Source: Ferrovibrio sp.
Lineage (GTDB): Bacteria; Pseudomonadota; Alphaproteobacteria; Ferrovibrionales; Ferrovibrionaceae
Reading direction: 5' to 3'
NCBI RefSeq assembly: GCF_029255545.1
Contig: NZ_JANLJJ010000064.1
Location: 1-35,984, forward strand
DNA: 35,984 nucleotides
Part shown: piece after piece, positions 5,982 through 14,357 of the stretch
How positions within the stretch are numbered: the stretch's first letter is position 1
How the letters are laid out: each line of letters starts with the position of its first letter
The notes under the pieces: model-generated
What the model was told of the DNA's origin: nothing
Database searches by the model: none
Seen by the model: only the letters and a program-made list of their open reading frames with translations
Made by a program: the position numbers and the translations under genes

Positions 5982-8771
5982 TCAGGCTTCCAGCGTGTCC
6001 TGCGTCACACGACCCGCCTGCATCTGCTGCAGGAAGCCGCGCGTCTCGGCCACGGCTTCCGCGATGCCGATGCGACGCACCTCCACGCTGGGCGGGAAAG
6101 CCGAGAGTAGCCGCGAAGGCAGCTGCGCATCCAGCACGACGAAGACGCCGTAATCCTCGGCGCGACGCAACAGGCGGCCATAGGCCTGTTTCAGTTTCAG
6201 GCGCGTGAGCAGATCGTCATAGGCCTGACCGCCGAAGGCGGCCTTGCGCGCCTTGTGCAGCAGATCCGGTCGTGGCCAGGGCACGCGGTCGAATACCACG
6301 AGGCGCAGGCTCGCGCCCGGCACGTCGACGCCGTCGCGCATCGCGTCCGTCCCCAGCAGGCAGGCATGTTCTTCGGCGCGGAAGATGTCGACCAGCGTGG
6401 CGTTATCCAGCGGATCGACATGCTGCGCGTATAACGGCAGGCCGGCGGCGGCCAGGGGTTTGAGGATGCGCTTCTGCACCGCGCGCAGGCGGAAGATCGC
6501 GGTGAACAATCCCAGGCCACCACCGCCGGCGGCCAGGAAGAGCTCACGATAGGCCGCCGCCACCTGGTCCATCGCATCGCGCCGCACGTCGGTCACCACC
6601 AGCACGCGGGTGCGGGCGGCGTAATCGAAAGGCGAGGGGAAGGCGGCATGGCGGCCCGGCTGCGGCAGGTGGCGCGCGCCGGTGCGGATATCGGCGCTGG
6701 CCCAGTCCTGCCCTGGCGCGGCATCGGCTTTTGCCGGCGCCATGTCGCGCAGGGTGGCCGAGGTGATCGCCACGCCATGGGCAGGCTTCAGCACGGCCGC
6801 CGCGAAGGGCAGCATCGGGTCGAGGTAGTGGCGATAGAGGCCGAGATCGAAATCGCGGCCGTCGATGCGTTCCAGCCCGAACCAGTCCACGAAGGTCGCC
6901 GGCGTTTCGGTGCGCAGATCGAGCAGCATGCTGCGCCAGGCTTCCAGCGTGAGCTTGCGGCGCAGCAGGCCGCGCAAGGCGCCTTCGATGCGGGCCCGCG
7001 TGGCGGTGTCCAGCTCCGCCGTTTCGTCGGCCAGCATGTCGCTTAAACTTTTCGCCAGCCCGTTCATCGGCTCCAGCATGCGCTCGATGCCGGTGGCAAA
7101 ACTTTCGGCGGCCTCCAGCAGGCCGGCGATCGGTTCCTTCGTCGGGCATTCCAGGCCATAGGGACTGTCGGGCTGCGCGCTGCGCGCCAGGATCTGCTGC
7201 CGCACTTTGCTAAGGAATTTCTCGCCATGGCCGGCCGGATTGCCGTCGGTGATACGCGCCAGCCAGCCATCGGAAGGCAGGGCGCGCGCCGCTTCGTTCA
7301 CGCCTTCCAATGCATTGCGGCCACGTTCGTCTTGCGCGACCAGATCGCCGATGCGGTTGGCCAGGCCGCGGGCGCGCGACCGCCGGCCGCCTTCCGGCCC
7401 GCGCAGCCAGCGGCGCAGTTCGATGGCTTCCTGCCCGGTCAGATGCGCAGCAAAAGCGCTGTCGGCGGCATCGAACAGGTGATGGCCTTCGTCAAACACG
7501 TAACGCAAGGGCTTCTGCGGATCGTCCTCGGCCGCGTTCATCCCTTGCGCGGCCTGGATCATCACCAATGCGTGGTTGGCGATCACCATCTCCGCCTTGC
7601 GCGATTTGCGCACGGCGCGCTCGATGAAGCATTTGCGGTAATGCGGGCAGCCGGCATGGATGCATTCGCCGCGCTGGTCGGTCAGGCCCAGCGTGCGGTT
7701 GCGGCCATGCAGGTCCACGGCCCAGGCGGGGAAATCGCCGCCGGCCAGATCGCCATCGCGCGTGGCGCCGGCCCAGCGCGCGATCAGGCTCAAGGGCACC
7801 AGATCCTGCGGCCGCGCCGCGCCGCCCTGGGCGGCATCTTCCAGATTAAGCAGGCAGAGATAATTCTCGCGGCCCTTGCGGATCACCACCTTCTGCGCCT
7901 TCTCGACCGGATCGGCGAACAGACGGTCGAGTTCGCGGTCGATCTGGCGCTGCAGGTTCTTGGTGTATGTCGACAGCCACACCGTGCCGCCATTCTTCTC
8001 GGCCCAGACGCTGGCCGGCGCGATATAACCCAGCGTCTTGCCGATGCCGGTGCCGGCTTCGGCCAGCACCAGCTCGGGCATGCCGATCATCTCGCGCGGC
8101 GCAAAAGCCTGCGCGGCCGTGGCAGCATAATCGGCCTGGGATTCGCGCAGCTCTGACGCGGTGCCCAGCAGGCGTGCCAGGCGTTCACGCGCTTCCGTGG
8201 GTGAAACACTTTGTGTATCGGGCGGCGGTGGCGGCGCGTAATCCACCCATTCGGGCAGTTCCTGCCATATGTCCAGACCGCCGAAGCCGCTGGCGGGAAC
8301 ACTGGCAGCTTCGGGCCCCATCGCGGCGAGCAGATAGGGCGCCCAGGGCCAGCCGGCCTTTTGCAACGTCTGCGCCAGTCGCGCGGCACGACGCAAGGCG
8401 CGTGGTTTCTGCTGCGGCAGTTCATGCAAAAGGGTGAGCGCCGCTTCCTGCAAATACTGTGCGGCCTCTTCATCATCGGCGGCATCCAGGCCGATGCGGG
8501 CCAGCAGGCCATGCGGCGTCGGCAGGCAGAATTTCGCGGGCCGCACGAAGGCGAACAGATCAAGCAGGTCGAAAGCGGGGAAGGGCTCGATGCCCAGCCG
8601 CGTCGCCGTCGCGCGGCCATGCACCAGCAGGGGCGGCGTGGCCCGCGCCCGGCGCGCGGCGGCATCGGGCGAAAGTTTCTCGATCCGGCCGCCTTCCGCC
8701 CACCAGGCAACGCCGCCGCCGGCCACCAGCGCCGGCAGGCGGGCGATGGCCGACTGCAGGGTATCCGTCAT
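5982..8771 (-). CDS. DinG/XPD-family Fe-S ATP-dependent DNA helicase
   Basis: A 929-residue superfamily-2 helicase starting at ATG 8771. Residues 1-220 form an N-terminal extension, perhaps a degenerate exonuclease-like domain. Walker A is E-A-G-T-G-I-G-K-T (238-246). Four cysteines, C306, C370, C375 and C381, are spaced as the 4Fe-4S ligands of XPD/DinG helicases. The DEAH-box variant D-E-G-H is at 427-430, and the C-terminal motifs include M-R-D-G-V-D-V-P-G and Q-A-Y-G-R-L-L-R. These enzymes unwind DNA 5' to 3' and resolve R-loops or damaged forks. The gene follows the S24 regulator by 5 nt, so the two are probably co-transcribed and may be linked to the DNA-damage response. Confidence 0.92.
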   Translation of the reverse strand: MTDTLQSAIARLPALVAGGGVAWWAEGGRIEKLSPDAAARRARATPPLLVHGRATATRLGIEPFPAFDLLDLFAFVRPAKFCLPTPHGLLARIGLDAADDEEAAQYLQEAALTLLHELPQQKPRALRRAARLAQTLQKAGWPWAPYLLAAMGPEAASVPASGFGGLDIWQELPEWVDYAPPPPPDTQSVSPTEARERLARLLGTASELRESQADYAATAAQAFAPREMIGMPELVLAEAGTGIGKTLGYIAPASVWAEKNGGTVWLSTYTKNLQRQIDRELDRLFADPVEKAQKVVIRKGRENYLCLLNLEDAAQGGAARPQDLVPLSLIARWAGATRDGDLAGGDFPAWAVDLHGRNRTLGLTDQRGECIHAGCPHYRKCFIERAVRKSRKAEMVIANHALVMIQAAQGMNAAEDDPQKPLRYVFDEGHHLFDAADSAFAAHLTGQEAIELRRWLRGPEGGRRSRARGLANRIGDLVAQDERGRNALEGVNEAARALPSDGWLARITDGNPAGHGEKFLSKVRQQILARSAQPDSPYGLECPTKEPIAGLLEAAESFATGIERMLEPMNGLAKSLSDMLADETAELDTATRARIEGALRGLLRRKLTLEAWRSMLLDLRTETPATFVDWFGLERIDGRDFDLGLYRHYLDPMLPFAAAVLKPAHGVAITSATLRDMAPAKADAAPGQDWASADIRTGARHLPQPGRHAAFPSPFDYAARTRVLVVTDVRRDAMDQVAAAYRELFLAAGGGGLGLFTAIFRLRAVQKRILKPLAAAGLPLYAQHVDPLDNATLVDIFRAEEHACLLGTDAMRDGVDVPGASLRLVVFDRVPWPRPDLLHKARKAAFGGQAYDDLLTRLKLKQAYGRLLRRAEDYGVFVVLDAQLPSRLLSAFPPSVEVRRIGIAEAVAETRGFLQQMQAGRVTQDTLEA

Positions 8772-8776
8772 CGCCG

Positions 8777-9409
8777 CTACTGCGCCGCCCAGACGATGCG
8801 GGCGATCCAGGCGATGTCGGGCACGTCGAAACTGCGGTCGGGATAGGCCGGATTGAACGAGGAGAGTTCGATCCGCGTCAGGGTGCGGCGCGCGAGGATC
8901 TTGCACATCACCTCGCCCTGCACGGTCTTGGCGATCACGCGGTCGCCGCGGCGCACATTGGCGGCCGGCGACACGATCACGATGTCGCCGTCGCGATAGA
9001 CCGGCAGCATGCTGTCGCCGGTGATCTCCAGCGCATAGGCCTGCGGGTCGTCGATCTGCGGGAAGGGCACCTTTTCCCAGCCCTCGCCGATGGGGAAACC
9101 GGCATCGTCGAAATAGCCGGCATTGCCGGCCTGGGCCATGCCGATCAGCGGAATGCGATGCGCGCTCGGCATCGGGCTGCCATCGCTGAGCAGGCTCATG
9201 AATTCCGGCACGCTGGCGCCGGTGGCCTCAATCACCTTGGAAATCGATTCCGTGGACGGCCAGCGCTGCTTGCCGTCGCGCGAGACGCGTTTGCTGCGGT
9301 TGAAGGTGGTGGGATCGAGCCCGGCCTTGCGGGCGAGGCCGGACGCAGTGAGGCCATAACGTTCGGCCAGGCCGTCGATGGCGGCCCAAATCGCCCGGTG
9401 AGTCAGCAT
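8777..9409 (-). CDS. XRE/S24 self-cleaving repressor (LexA/CI-like)
   Basis: A 210-residue repressor. Residues 1-75 hold a helix-turn-helix (L-T-A-S-G-L-A-R-K-A-G-L at 20-31 with T-T-F-N-R-S-K). The S24 peptidase domain has the catalytic Ser133 in G-D-S-M and Lys161 in V-I-A-K-T. The Ala94-Gly95 pair in Q-A-G is a plausible self-cleavage site, as in LexA. It would sense RecA-ssDNA after DNA damage and release its operators. It lies 5 nt upstream of the DinG-type helicase and is divergent from the phage-type cluster, so it could control both. Similar S24 regulators also exist as ordinary alphaproteobacterial genes, so a phage origin is not certain. Confidence 0.88.
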   Translation of the reverse strand: MLTHRAIWAAIDGLAERYGLTASGLARKAGLDPTTFNRSKRVSRDGKQRWPSTESISKVIEATGASVPEFMSLLSDGSPMPSAHRIPLIGMAQAGNAGYFDDAGFPIGEGWEKVPFPQIDDPQAYALEITGDSMLPVYRDGDIVIVSPAANVRRGDRVIAKTVQGEVMCKILARRTLTRIELSSFNPAYPDRSFDVPDIAWIARIVWAAQ

Positions 9410-9424
9410 GGGAAGATCGTCTTA

Positions 9425-9455
9425 CAAATTGGTCGATTTGGCTACAGGAATATTC
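9425..9455. promoter_or_regulatory. Candidate operators in the S24 repressor / phage cluster divergent region
   Basis: CAAAT-TGGTCG-ATTTG (9425-9440) is a 5-6-5 inverted repeat, and GAATATTC (9448-9455) is a perfect 8-bp palindrome next to it. Both lie between the repressor start (9409) and the rightward promoter (9469), where a CI/LexA-like repressor would be expected to bind. Binding is inferred. Confidence 0.42.
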
Positions 9456-9468
9456 TCTGATAATGGGT

Positions 9469-9498
9469 TTGACACTAGAACATAAAGTGAATTATAAG
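9469..9498 (+). promoter_or_regulatory. Strong sigma70-type promoter reading into the phage cluster
   Basis: A consensus -35 TTGACA (9469-9474) and an 18-nt spacer lead to -10 TATAAG (9493-9498), giving a predicted start near 9505. It points toward the phage-type genes and lies beside the candidate operators, which fits damage-inducible control by the divergent S24 repressor. Confidence 0.6.
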
Positions 9499-9559
9499 AT
9501 ACCGGGTTGCGGGTGTTGTATGAATGTTCTGCAATGTGCGGCATCGGGCTCTTGGGCCA

Positions 9560-10030
9560 ATGACAGCGGAATCGGATTATCCCCCTTATGCCTCACTCGC
9601 AGAAACGGCAGAGCCCGGCCCGCTGCCGGCGCGGGCCGTGGTGGTGTTCGCCGAGGAAACCCGCCTGGCCAAACTGCGTCGGCTGAAGCCCGGTTTTCGC
9701 CACTGCTTTGCCTATCTGGCCCTCGACCAGGGCTGGGTGGGACTCGATCCTCTGGCGCATCGTCTTGAAATAAAAGGATTTCCAGATTGGAGCCGGGATG
9801 CCGACCTGGCGGCGCATCTGCGCCGGCTGGGGCAATGCGCACTCACCGTGCCGGTGCTTGAACCGCCGCGACGCCTGGCGCCGCCGCTGCCGTTTTCCTG
9901 TGTCGAGACCATAAAACGGCTGGTGGGCCTGCATAGCTGGCGCGTAAGAACGCCATGGGAACTTTTTCATGAGTTGCGGAAAATATGCCTTGACGATGTA
10001 TATAATTTGTTCTATATCTCTCTGCGATAG
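9560..10030 (+). CDS. Unrecognised protein at the head of the phage cluster
   Basis: A 156-residue protein from ATG 9560 (ATG 9524 would add 12 residues); neither start has a convincing Shine-Dalgarno sequence. Features seen: A-V-V-V-F-A-E-E near residue 25, H-C-F-A-Y-L-A-L-D-Q-G-W around 47-58, and S-C-V-E-T-I-K-R-L-V-G-L around 114-125. The Cys-Val-(x)n-Gly-Leu helix recalls NlpC/P60-like or related papain-type folds, but I cannot confirm a catalytic Cys-His pair. It is the first gene after the strong promoter and lies before a second promoter, so it may be expressed separately from the structural genes, perhaps as a regulator or packaging/lysis accessory. Its 3' end is AT-rich. No function is assigned. 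Confidence 0.6.
   Translation: MTAESDYPPYASLAETAEPGPLPARAVVVFAEETRLAKLRRLKPGFRHCFAYLALDQGWVGLDPLAHRLEIKGFPDWSRDADLAAHLRRLGQCALTVPVLEPPRRLAPPLPFSCVETIKRLVGLHSWRVRTPWELFHELRKICLDDVYNLFYISLR
9990..10018 (+). promoter_or_regulatory. Candidate promoter for the structural operon
   Basis: TTGACG (9990-9995), a 17-nt spacer and TATATC (10013-10018) lie in the AT-rich 3' end of the preceding gene, about 50 nt before the first small structural gene. The spacing is optimal; use of the site is not proven. Confidence 0.45.
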
Positions 10031-10068
10031 GAACATTTATCAAACATTTCCGCGAAAGGATTGCCCCC

Positions 10069-10284
10069 ATGGGTGGTATTTTCGGGTCTTCTCCCCCGCC
10101 GGCCCCGCCTCCGCCACCCCCGCTGCCCGAGCCGGCGCCGACGGAAAGCGAAGCCGAGATCGCCGAGAAGGCGGCCCGCGAACGCCGTCGCCGGGCCCAG
10201 GCCGAAACCATCGCCACCTCCTGGCGCGGCGTGGATCAGGCCCAGGCGACCGGCGCGGCCCCGAAGCGCCTGCTGGGCGAGTGA
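10069..10284 (+). CDS. Small Pro-rich phage protein upstream of the portal
   Basis: A 71-residue protein with a clear start: ATG 10069 preceded by GAAAGGA. Residues 1-25 are Gly/Pro-rich (M-G-G-I-F-G-S-S then a run of Pro), and residues 27-45 are a charged Glu/Ala/Arg helix. Small proteins of this type, with an M-G-G start and a basic helical body, precede the head-tail connector gene in many podoviral clusters; their function is not known. It ends 4 nt before the portal start codon. Confidence 0.72.
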   Translation: MGGIFGSSPPPAPPPPPPLPEPAPTESEAEIAEKAARERRRRAQAETIATSWRGVDQAQATGAAPKRLLGE

Positions 10285-10288
10285 TGCC

Positions 10289-11941
10289 ATGACCCGCGCC
10301 TCCATTTTGCCTGTCCCTCATCTTTCCGCATCCCGCGATTCTGCGCTGCCCGATGATCTGCAGCCCGAGGCGCTGCGCCGCCGGTATGAGCGGGCGCGCA
10401 GCCAGCGCGGCATCTGGGAATCGCTGTGGCAGGATTGCTACGACTATGCGTTGCCGGCGCGTCGTCCCGGCAGCACCGGTAGCATCGGCAGCCGTCCCGG
10501 ACAGCAGGGCGGCGAGCGGCTGTTTGATGCCACCGCCGCCGATGCCGCCGAACAGCTGGCCGGCAGCCTGCTGTCGCAGCTCACGCCGCCCTGGTCGCGC
10601 TGGTTCGGCTTCCAACCCGGCCGCGACATGCCACCAGAGCAGCAGGGCGCAATGGCGGCCGAGCTCGACAAGGCGGCGCAAGTGCTGCAGGCGCAGTTCG
10701 ACCGCTCGAATTTCAGCGTGGAAATCCATCAGGCGTTTCTTGATCTCGTGGTTGCCGGTTCCGCCTGCCTGACCTGCGAGGAAGCGCCACTGGGCGAGCC
10801 CAGCGCTTTCCGCTTCGCCGCCGTGCCGCTGAACGATCTGGTGCTGGAGGAAGGTGTTGGCGGCCGGCTCGACACGGTGTTCCGTCGCCAGGAGCTCAGC
10901 CTGGAGCTGCTGGCGCGTCGGCATCCGGCGCTGGAGCAGCATGCCTGGTTCACCGAGCGGCGCAAGCGCGAGCCGGATGCCCGCCTCGGCCTGCTGGAAT
11001 GCGTGGTGCCCGCCCCGCTGCCGCTGCAGGGTTATGCCTATGCCGCCCTGCTGGAGGATGCCGCGCCCGATGACGCGGCCAGCCTGTTGGCGCAGGGCCG
11101 CTTCGATCAGGCGCCGTTCATCGCTTTTCGCTGGCTCAAGGCGCCGGGCGAAACCTATGGCCGCTCGCCGGTGATGAAGGCGCTGCCCGATATCAAGACC
11201 GCGAATAAAGTGGTCGAACTCGTACTCAAGAATGCCTCCATCGCCGTCACCGGCATCTGGCAGGCCGATGACGATGGCGTGCTGAACCCGGCCAACGTGA
11301 AGCTGGTGCCGGGCGCGATCATTCCCAAGGCCGTGGGCTCTTCGGGACTGACGCCCCTGGCGGCGCCCGGCCGCTTCGATATCTCGCAACTGGTGCTCGA
11401 CGACCTGCGGGGCCGCATCCGCCATGCGCTGCTGGCCGATCGCCTCGGCCAGGTCGACGCGCCGCGCATGACGGCGACCGAAGTGCTGGAACGTTCGGCC
11501 GAGATGGCGCGGCAGCTCGGCGCCACCTTCGGCCGCCTGCAGGCCGAATTGCTGGTGCCGTTGCTGCACCGCGCCGTCGCCATCCTGCAGCGGCGCGGCG
11601 AAATCCCGCATTTTGCCCTCGATGGCCGCGAGGTGGCGCTGGTGCTGCAATCGCCGCTGGCACGGCTGCAGGCCCAGGGCGATGTGCAGAGCACGCTGAA
11701 CTGGCTGCAGCAGCTTCAGATGCTGGGTCCGCAGGCGATGCAGGCCGTCGATGCCATGGCCGTGGCGCGCTGGCTTGGCCGCACGCTTGGCGTGCCGGGT
11801 GAATTCCTGCTTGAGGCCGGCGAACAGCCGCAGGGCCAGCCCGGAATTGATCAGGCGGCTGGCGTGGCGGATGCAGGATTGCAGCAGATGCTGCAGCAGC
11901 TGTTGCAGAACTCGGCGATCCAGCAGGGGGCCAGCGTATGA
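10289..11941 (+). CDS. Podovirus head-to-tail connector (portal) protein
   Basis: A 550-residue protein from ATG 10289. The N-terminus matches T7 gp8-type connectors: an initial R-R-R-Y-E-R-A-R-S-Q-R helix, then W-E-S-L-W-Q-D-C-Y-D-Y-A-L-P, and D-A-T-A-A-D-A-A-E-Q-L-A-G-S-L near residue 80. In the middle is the conserved stretch Y-G-R-S-P-V-M-K-A-L-P-D-I-K around 290-303, and near residue 390 M-T-A-T-E-V-L-E-R. The C-terminus is Gln-rich. Twelve copies form the ring through which DNA enters the head. Its length agrees with the family (about 530-560). The stop overlaps the next start (ATGA), showing translational coupling. Confidence 0.9.
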   Translation: MTRASILPVPHLSASRDSALPDDLQPEALRRRYERARSQRGIWESLWQDCYDYALPARRPGSTGSIGSRPGQQGGERLFDATAADAAEQLAGSLLSQLTPPWSRWFGFQPGRDMPPEQQGAMAAELDKAAQVLQAQFDRSNFSVEIHQAFLDLVVAGSACLTCEEAPLGEPSAFRFAAVPLNDLVLEEGVGGRLDTVFRRQELSLELLARRHPALEQHAWFTERRKREPDARLGLLECVVPAPLPLQGYAYAALLEDAAPDDAASLLAQGRFDQAPFIAFRWLKAPGETYGRSPVMKALPDIKTANKVVELVLKNASIAVTGIWQADDDGVLNPANVKLVPGAIIPKAVGSSGLTPLAAPGRFDISQLVLDDLRGRIRHALLADRLGQVDAPRMTATEVLERSAEMARQLGATFGRLQAELLVPLLHRAVAILQRRGEIPHFALDGREVALVLQSPLARLQAQGDVQSTLNWLQQLQMLGPQAMQAVDAMAVARWLGRTLGVPGEFLLEAGEQPQGQPGIDQAAGVADAGLQQMLQQLLQNSAIQQGASV

Positions 11942-12174
11942 GCGCGATGTCTCAACCCGCTATCGAGAATGACGATCTGGCGGCCGCCTTCGCGCGCTGT
12001 TTCCGCGGCAATGATGGCGAGCGTGTGCTGGGCCATCTGCGGCGCATCACCATCGACCGGCGCGCGGCGCCCGATTGCAGCGAGGCCGAGCTGCGGCACC
12101 TGGAAGGCCAGCGCCATCTGGCGGCCTACATCGCGCAACTCGTCGCGCGTGGCCAGCTGGGCAGCGCGCTCTGA
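11938..12174 (+). CDS. Small Bbp19-like phage protein
   Basis: A 78-residue protein overlapping the portal stop by 4 nt. It shows the pattern F-A-R-C-F-R-G-N-D-G-E-R-V-L-G-H-L (18-34) and a later E-G-Q-R-H-L-A-A-Y-I helix. This resembles the small Bbp19-type family found between portal and scaffold genes of BPP-1-like podoviruses. The match is from memory of the pattern. Its function in particle assembly is unknown. Confidence 0.6.
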   Translation: MSAMSQPAIENDDLAAAFARCFRGNDGERVLGHLRRITIDRRAAPDCSEAELRHLEGQRHLAAYIAQLVARGQLGSAL

Positions 12175-12215
12175 CACACACTGGAACATTCAGGGATCAG
12201 CGAAAGGACGGCATC

Positions 12216-12932
12216 ATGACGACACTGCTTGAAAGCGAAGCGCGCAGCGAGGGAGGCAGCGACGCGATTCCGGAAAAATTCCGCGATCCGCAAAGCGGCG
12301 AGCTGCGCGTCGATCTGCTGCTGAAATCCTATCGCGCGCTGGAGCAGAAGCTGGCCGGCACGGTCAGCGTGCCGGGCGAGGATGCCGACGACGACAGCCG
12401 CCAGCGCTTCCTGCAGGCGATGGGCGTGCCGGATTCGCCGGATGGTTACGAGATCGCCCTGAAGGATCCGGCGCTGTTGCCCGATCCGGACGTGAATCGC
12501 CGCCTGCATGAAGCGGGTTTCACGCCGGCCCAGGCGCAGCTGGTCTATGACCTGGCCTGCGAGCATGTGGCGCCGCACCTGCATCGCCTGGCCGGCGAAT
12601 TCCGCTACCGCGGCGAACGCGAAAAACTGGTGCAGCGCTACGGCAGCGAAGCGCGGTTTGCCGAAACGGCGCGCGCGCTCGAGGCCTGGGGCAAACGCAA
12701 CCTGCCGGAGCCGGTCTTTGCCGCGCTGGCCTCGTCCTATGAAGGCATCGTTGCGCTGGAAACCATGATGCAGGGCGGTGATCCGAAACTGGCCATGGGC
12801 GAACGCGGCGGCGAAACGCTGAGCGAAGAGCAGCTGGTCGGGCTGATGCGCGACCCGCGCTACTGGAAGAAACGCGACCCCGAAATCCTCGCCAAGGTCA
12901 CCGAAGGTTTCCGGAGGCTTTATCCGGGCTGA
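12216..12932 (+). CDS. Capsid assembly scaffolding protein
   Basis: A 238-residue acidic, helical protein from ATG 12216 with the ribosome-binding site GAAAGGA. It has the scaffold-type start I-P-E-K-F-R-D-P-Q-S-G-E-L-R (20-33), a middle block P-D-S-P-D-G-Y-E-I, and the C-terminal R-D-P-R-Y-W-K-K-R-D-P-E (around 212-223). That C-terminal motif is shared by putative scaffold proteins that lie before the capsid gene in many podoviruses and probably binds capsid subunits. T7 gp9 is the functional analogue. It precedes the capsid gene by about 250 nt. Confidence 0.82.
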   Translation: MTTLLESEARSEGGSDAIPEKFRDPQSGELRVDLLLKSYRALEQKLAGTVSVPGEDADDDSRQRFLQAMGVPDSPDGYEIALKDPALLPDPDVNRRLHEAGFTPAQAQLVYDLACEHVAPHLHRLAGEFRYRGEREKLVQRYGSEARFAETARALEAWGKRNLPEPVFAALASSYEGIVALETMMQGGDPKLAMGERGGETLSEEQLVGLMRDPRYWKKRDPEILAKVTEGFRRLYPG

Positions 12933-13121
12933 TCGCGGCCGGCTGGCGCTCGCGACAGCGGCATCCTCGTTATGGGGCGCGCCGCATCGCAGATGCCGGC
13001 CGGAAAGATTTCCCGCCTGCCGATAACCGCGAACCGGGTTTTTCCGGCGCGGCCGGAAGGCGCGGCGGCGGCGGTGCCCTGCTTGTTTTCGGCAGGATAA
13101 CACCGTGGGCCGCATGAACCA

Positions 13122-13148
13122 GCCGCCCTGCGATTGCTGCAGGGCGGC
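13122..13148 (+). promoter_or_regulatory. Stable hairpin in the leader of the capsid gene
   Basis: GCCGCCCTGC (13122-13131) pairs perfectly with GCAGGGCGGC (13139-13148) around the 7-nt loop GATTGCT. It ends 18 nt before the capsid ribosome-binding site and has no U-run, so mRNA protection or processing at the 5' end of the capsid message is more likely than termination. This lies in the 247-nt scaffold-capsid gap, where I see no gene. Confidence 0.5.
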
Positions 13149-13179
13149 AACGCAACCCCTGTGACGAAAGGAGCGTCCC

Positions 13180-13998
13180 GTGACGCCCACAATCGAACAA
13201 TCCTTCGTCCGTCAGTTCGAGCATGACGTACACCAGGCTTACCAGAGGCTGGGTGCCAAGCTGCGTCCGACTGTGCGGTCGAAGACGTCCGTGAAGGGTT
13301 CGTCGACCACCTTCCAGAAGGTCGGCAAGGGTACCGCCAGCACCAAGGCCCGCCACGGCAAGGTGCCGGTGATGAATGTCGATCACGGCTCCGTCGAATG
13401 CCTGCTGCAGGATTACTATGCCGGCGAATGGCTCGACGCGCTGGACGAACTGAAGGTCGGCCATAACGAGCGCGAGGTGATCATCAATGCCGGCGCCTAC
13501 GCGCTGGGCCGCAAGACGGACGAGCTGATCATCCGCTCGCTCGATCTTTCGGCCAGTTTCGCCGGCGGCGACAGCGATGGCCTGACCAAGGCGAAAATCC
13601 TCACCGCCTTCGAACTGCTCGGCAACGCCGATGTGCCCGACGATGGCCAGCGGTATGCCGTGGTCGGCTGGCGACAATGGTCGGAGCTGCTGGAGATCCC
13701 CGAATTCGCCGATGCCGATTATATCGGCGACGAGGATCTGCCGTGGAAGGGCGCCCAGGCCAAGCAGTGGCTCGGCACGCTGTGGATGGCCCATAGCGGC
13801 CTGACGGTGCAGAACAGCGTGCGGTTCTGCCACTGGTACCACAAGACCGCGATCGGCCATGCCTCGGGTCAGGAGGTGAAATCCGACATCACCTGGCACG
13901 GCGATCGCGCCGCGCATTTCATCAACAACATGATGAGCCAGGGCGCCGCGCTGATCGATCCGGCCGGCATCGTCACCCTGCGCTGCCGCGAAGTGTGA
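13180..13998 (+). CDS. Major capsid protein (Phage_capsid_2-type)
   Basis: A 272-residue protein translated from GTG 13180, with AAAGGAG six nt upstream. The start M-T-P-T-I-E-Q-S-F-V-R-Q-F-E matches the family, where S-F-V-x-Q-F is common. Further hallmarks are the middle block E-R-E-V-I-I-N-A-G-A-Y-A-L-G-R-K-T-D (103-120), G-W-R-Q-W-S-E-L-L, and the C-terminal half containing H-K-T-A-I-G-H-A-S-G. Proteins of this type form the HK97-fold shell. Position after the scaffold and before the tail-tube genes agrees. The small size matches other capsid proteins of this group. Confidence 0.87.
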   Translation: MTPTIEQSFVRQFEHDVHQAYQRLGAKLRPTVRSKTSVKGSSTTFQKVGKGTASTKARHGKVPVMNVDHGSVECLLQDYYAGEWLDALDELKVGHNEREVIINAGAYALGRKTDELIIRSLDLSASFAGGDSDGLTKAKILTAFELLGNADVPDDGQRYAVVGWRQWSELLEIPEFADADYIGDEDLPWKGAQAKQWLGTLWMAHSGLTVQNSVRFCHWYHKTAIGHASGQEVKSDITWHGDRAAHFINNMMSQGAALIDPAGIVTLRCREV

Positions 13999-14008
13999 GG
14001 AGACTGAG

Positions 14009-14278
14009 ATGGCTTACAGCTCAAAAACCCTCTCGGTGCTGGGTTACGCCAACGGCTTCACGCTCTGGCATTACAGCACGCCAGATCCGGCCGGCACGGT
14101 CGACAGCAGCGGCTATTTCAATGCCGCCGCCGAGATGCTGCGGGTCGGCGATTTCATCCTGGCCAATACCGGCGTCGGCGGCTCGCCGCAGCACGGCATC
14201 TTCGTGGTCGCCAGCAGCCAGAACGGCGTGGTTGACCTGGCCGACCTGGCGCCGCTGGGCGGCGGCAACACCGACTGA
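14009..14278 (+). CDS. Small conserved phage protein after the capsid (possible decoration protein)
   Basis: An 89-residue protein with the ribosome-binding site GAGGAG before ATG 14009, only 10 nt after the capsid stop. It has the recognisable beta-rich pattern L-G-Y-A-N-G-F-T-L-W-H-Y (11-22), G-Y-F-N-A-A-A-E-M-L-R-V-G-D (36-49), and a C-terminal Gly-rich tail. This small family often follows a capsid gene and also occurs elsewhere in phage structural modules. A head-decoration or fibre-attachment role is a reasonable guess but is not established. Confidence 0.62.
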   Translation: MAYSSKTLSVLGYANGFTLWHYSTPDPAGTVDSSGYFNAAAEMLRVGDFILANTGVGGSPQHGIFVVASSQNGVVDLADLAPLGGGNTD

Positions 14279-14295
14279 CCTATCCGCCGCCGCGC

Positions 14296-14327
14296 CGGCG
14301 ATGACCCCGGAGACCGGGTCATCGCCG
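14296..14327 (+). terminator. Strong 12-bp hairpin after the capsid unit
   Basis: CGGCGATGACCC (14296-14307) pairs perfectly with GGGTCATCGCCG (14316-14327), with an 8-nt loop. There is no U-run, so it may act as a partial terminator or 3' stabiliser. T7 has its own late terminator at the equivalent place, between capsid gene 10 and tail gene 11. Confidence 0.55.
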
Positions 14328-14357
14328 TGCTGCGGCGGCCGGGGCCGCGCGGCCTGC

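Noticed and set aside
10040-11650. Long minus-strand frame (about 536 codons) opposite the portal gene
   Set aside because: It lies antisense to a clear portal gene and is His/Gln/Arg-rich without any domain; such frames are common opposite GC-rich genes.
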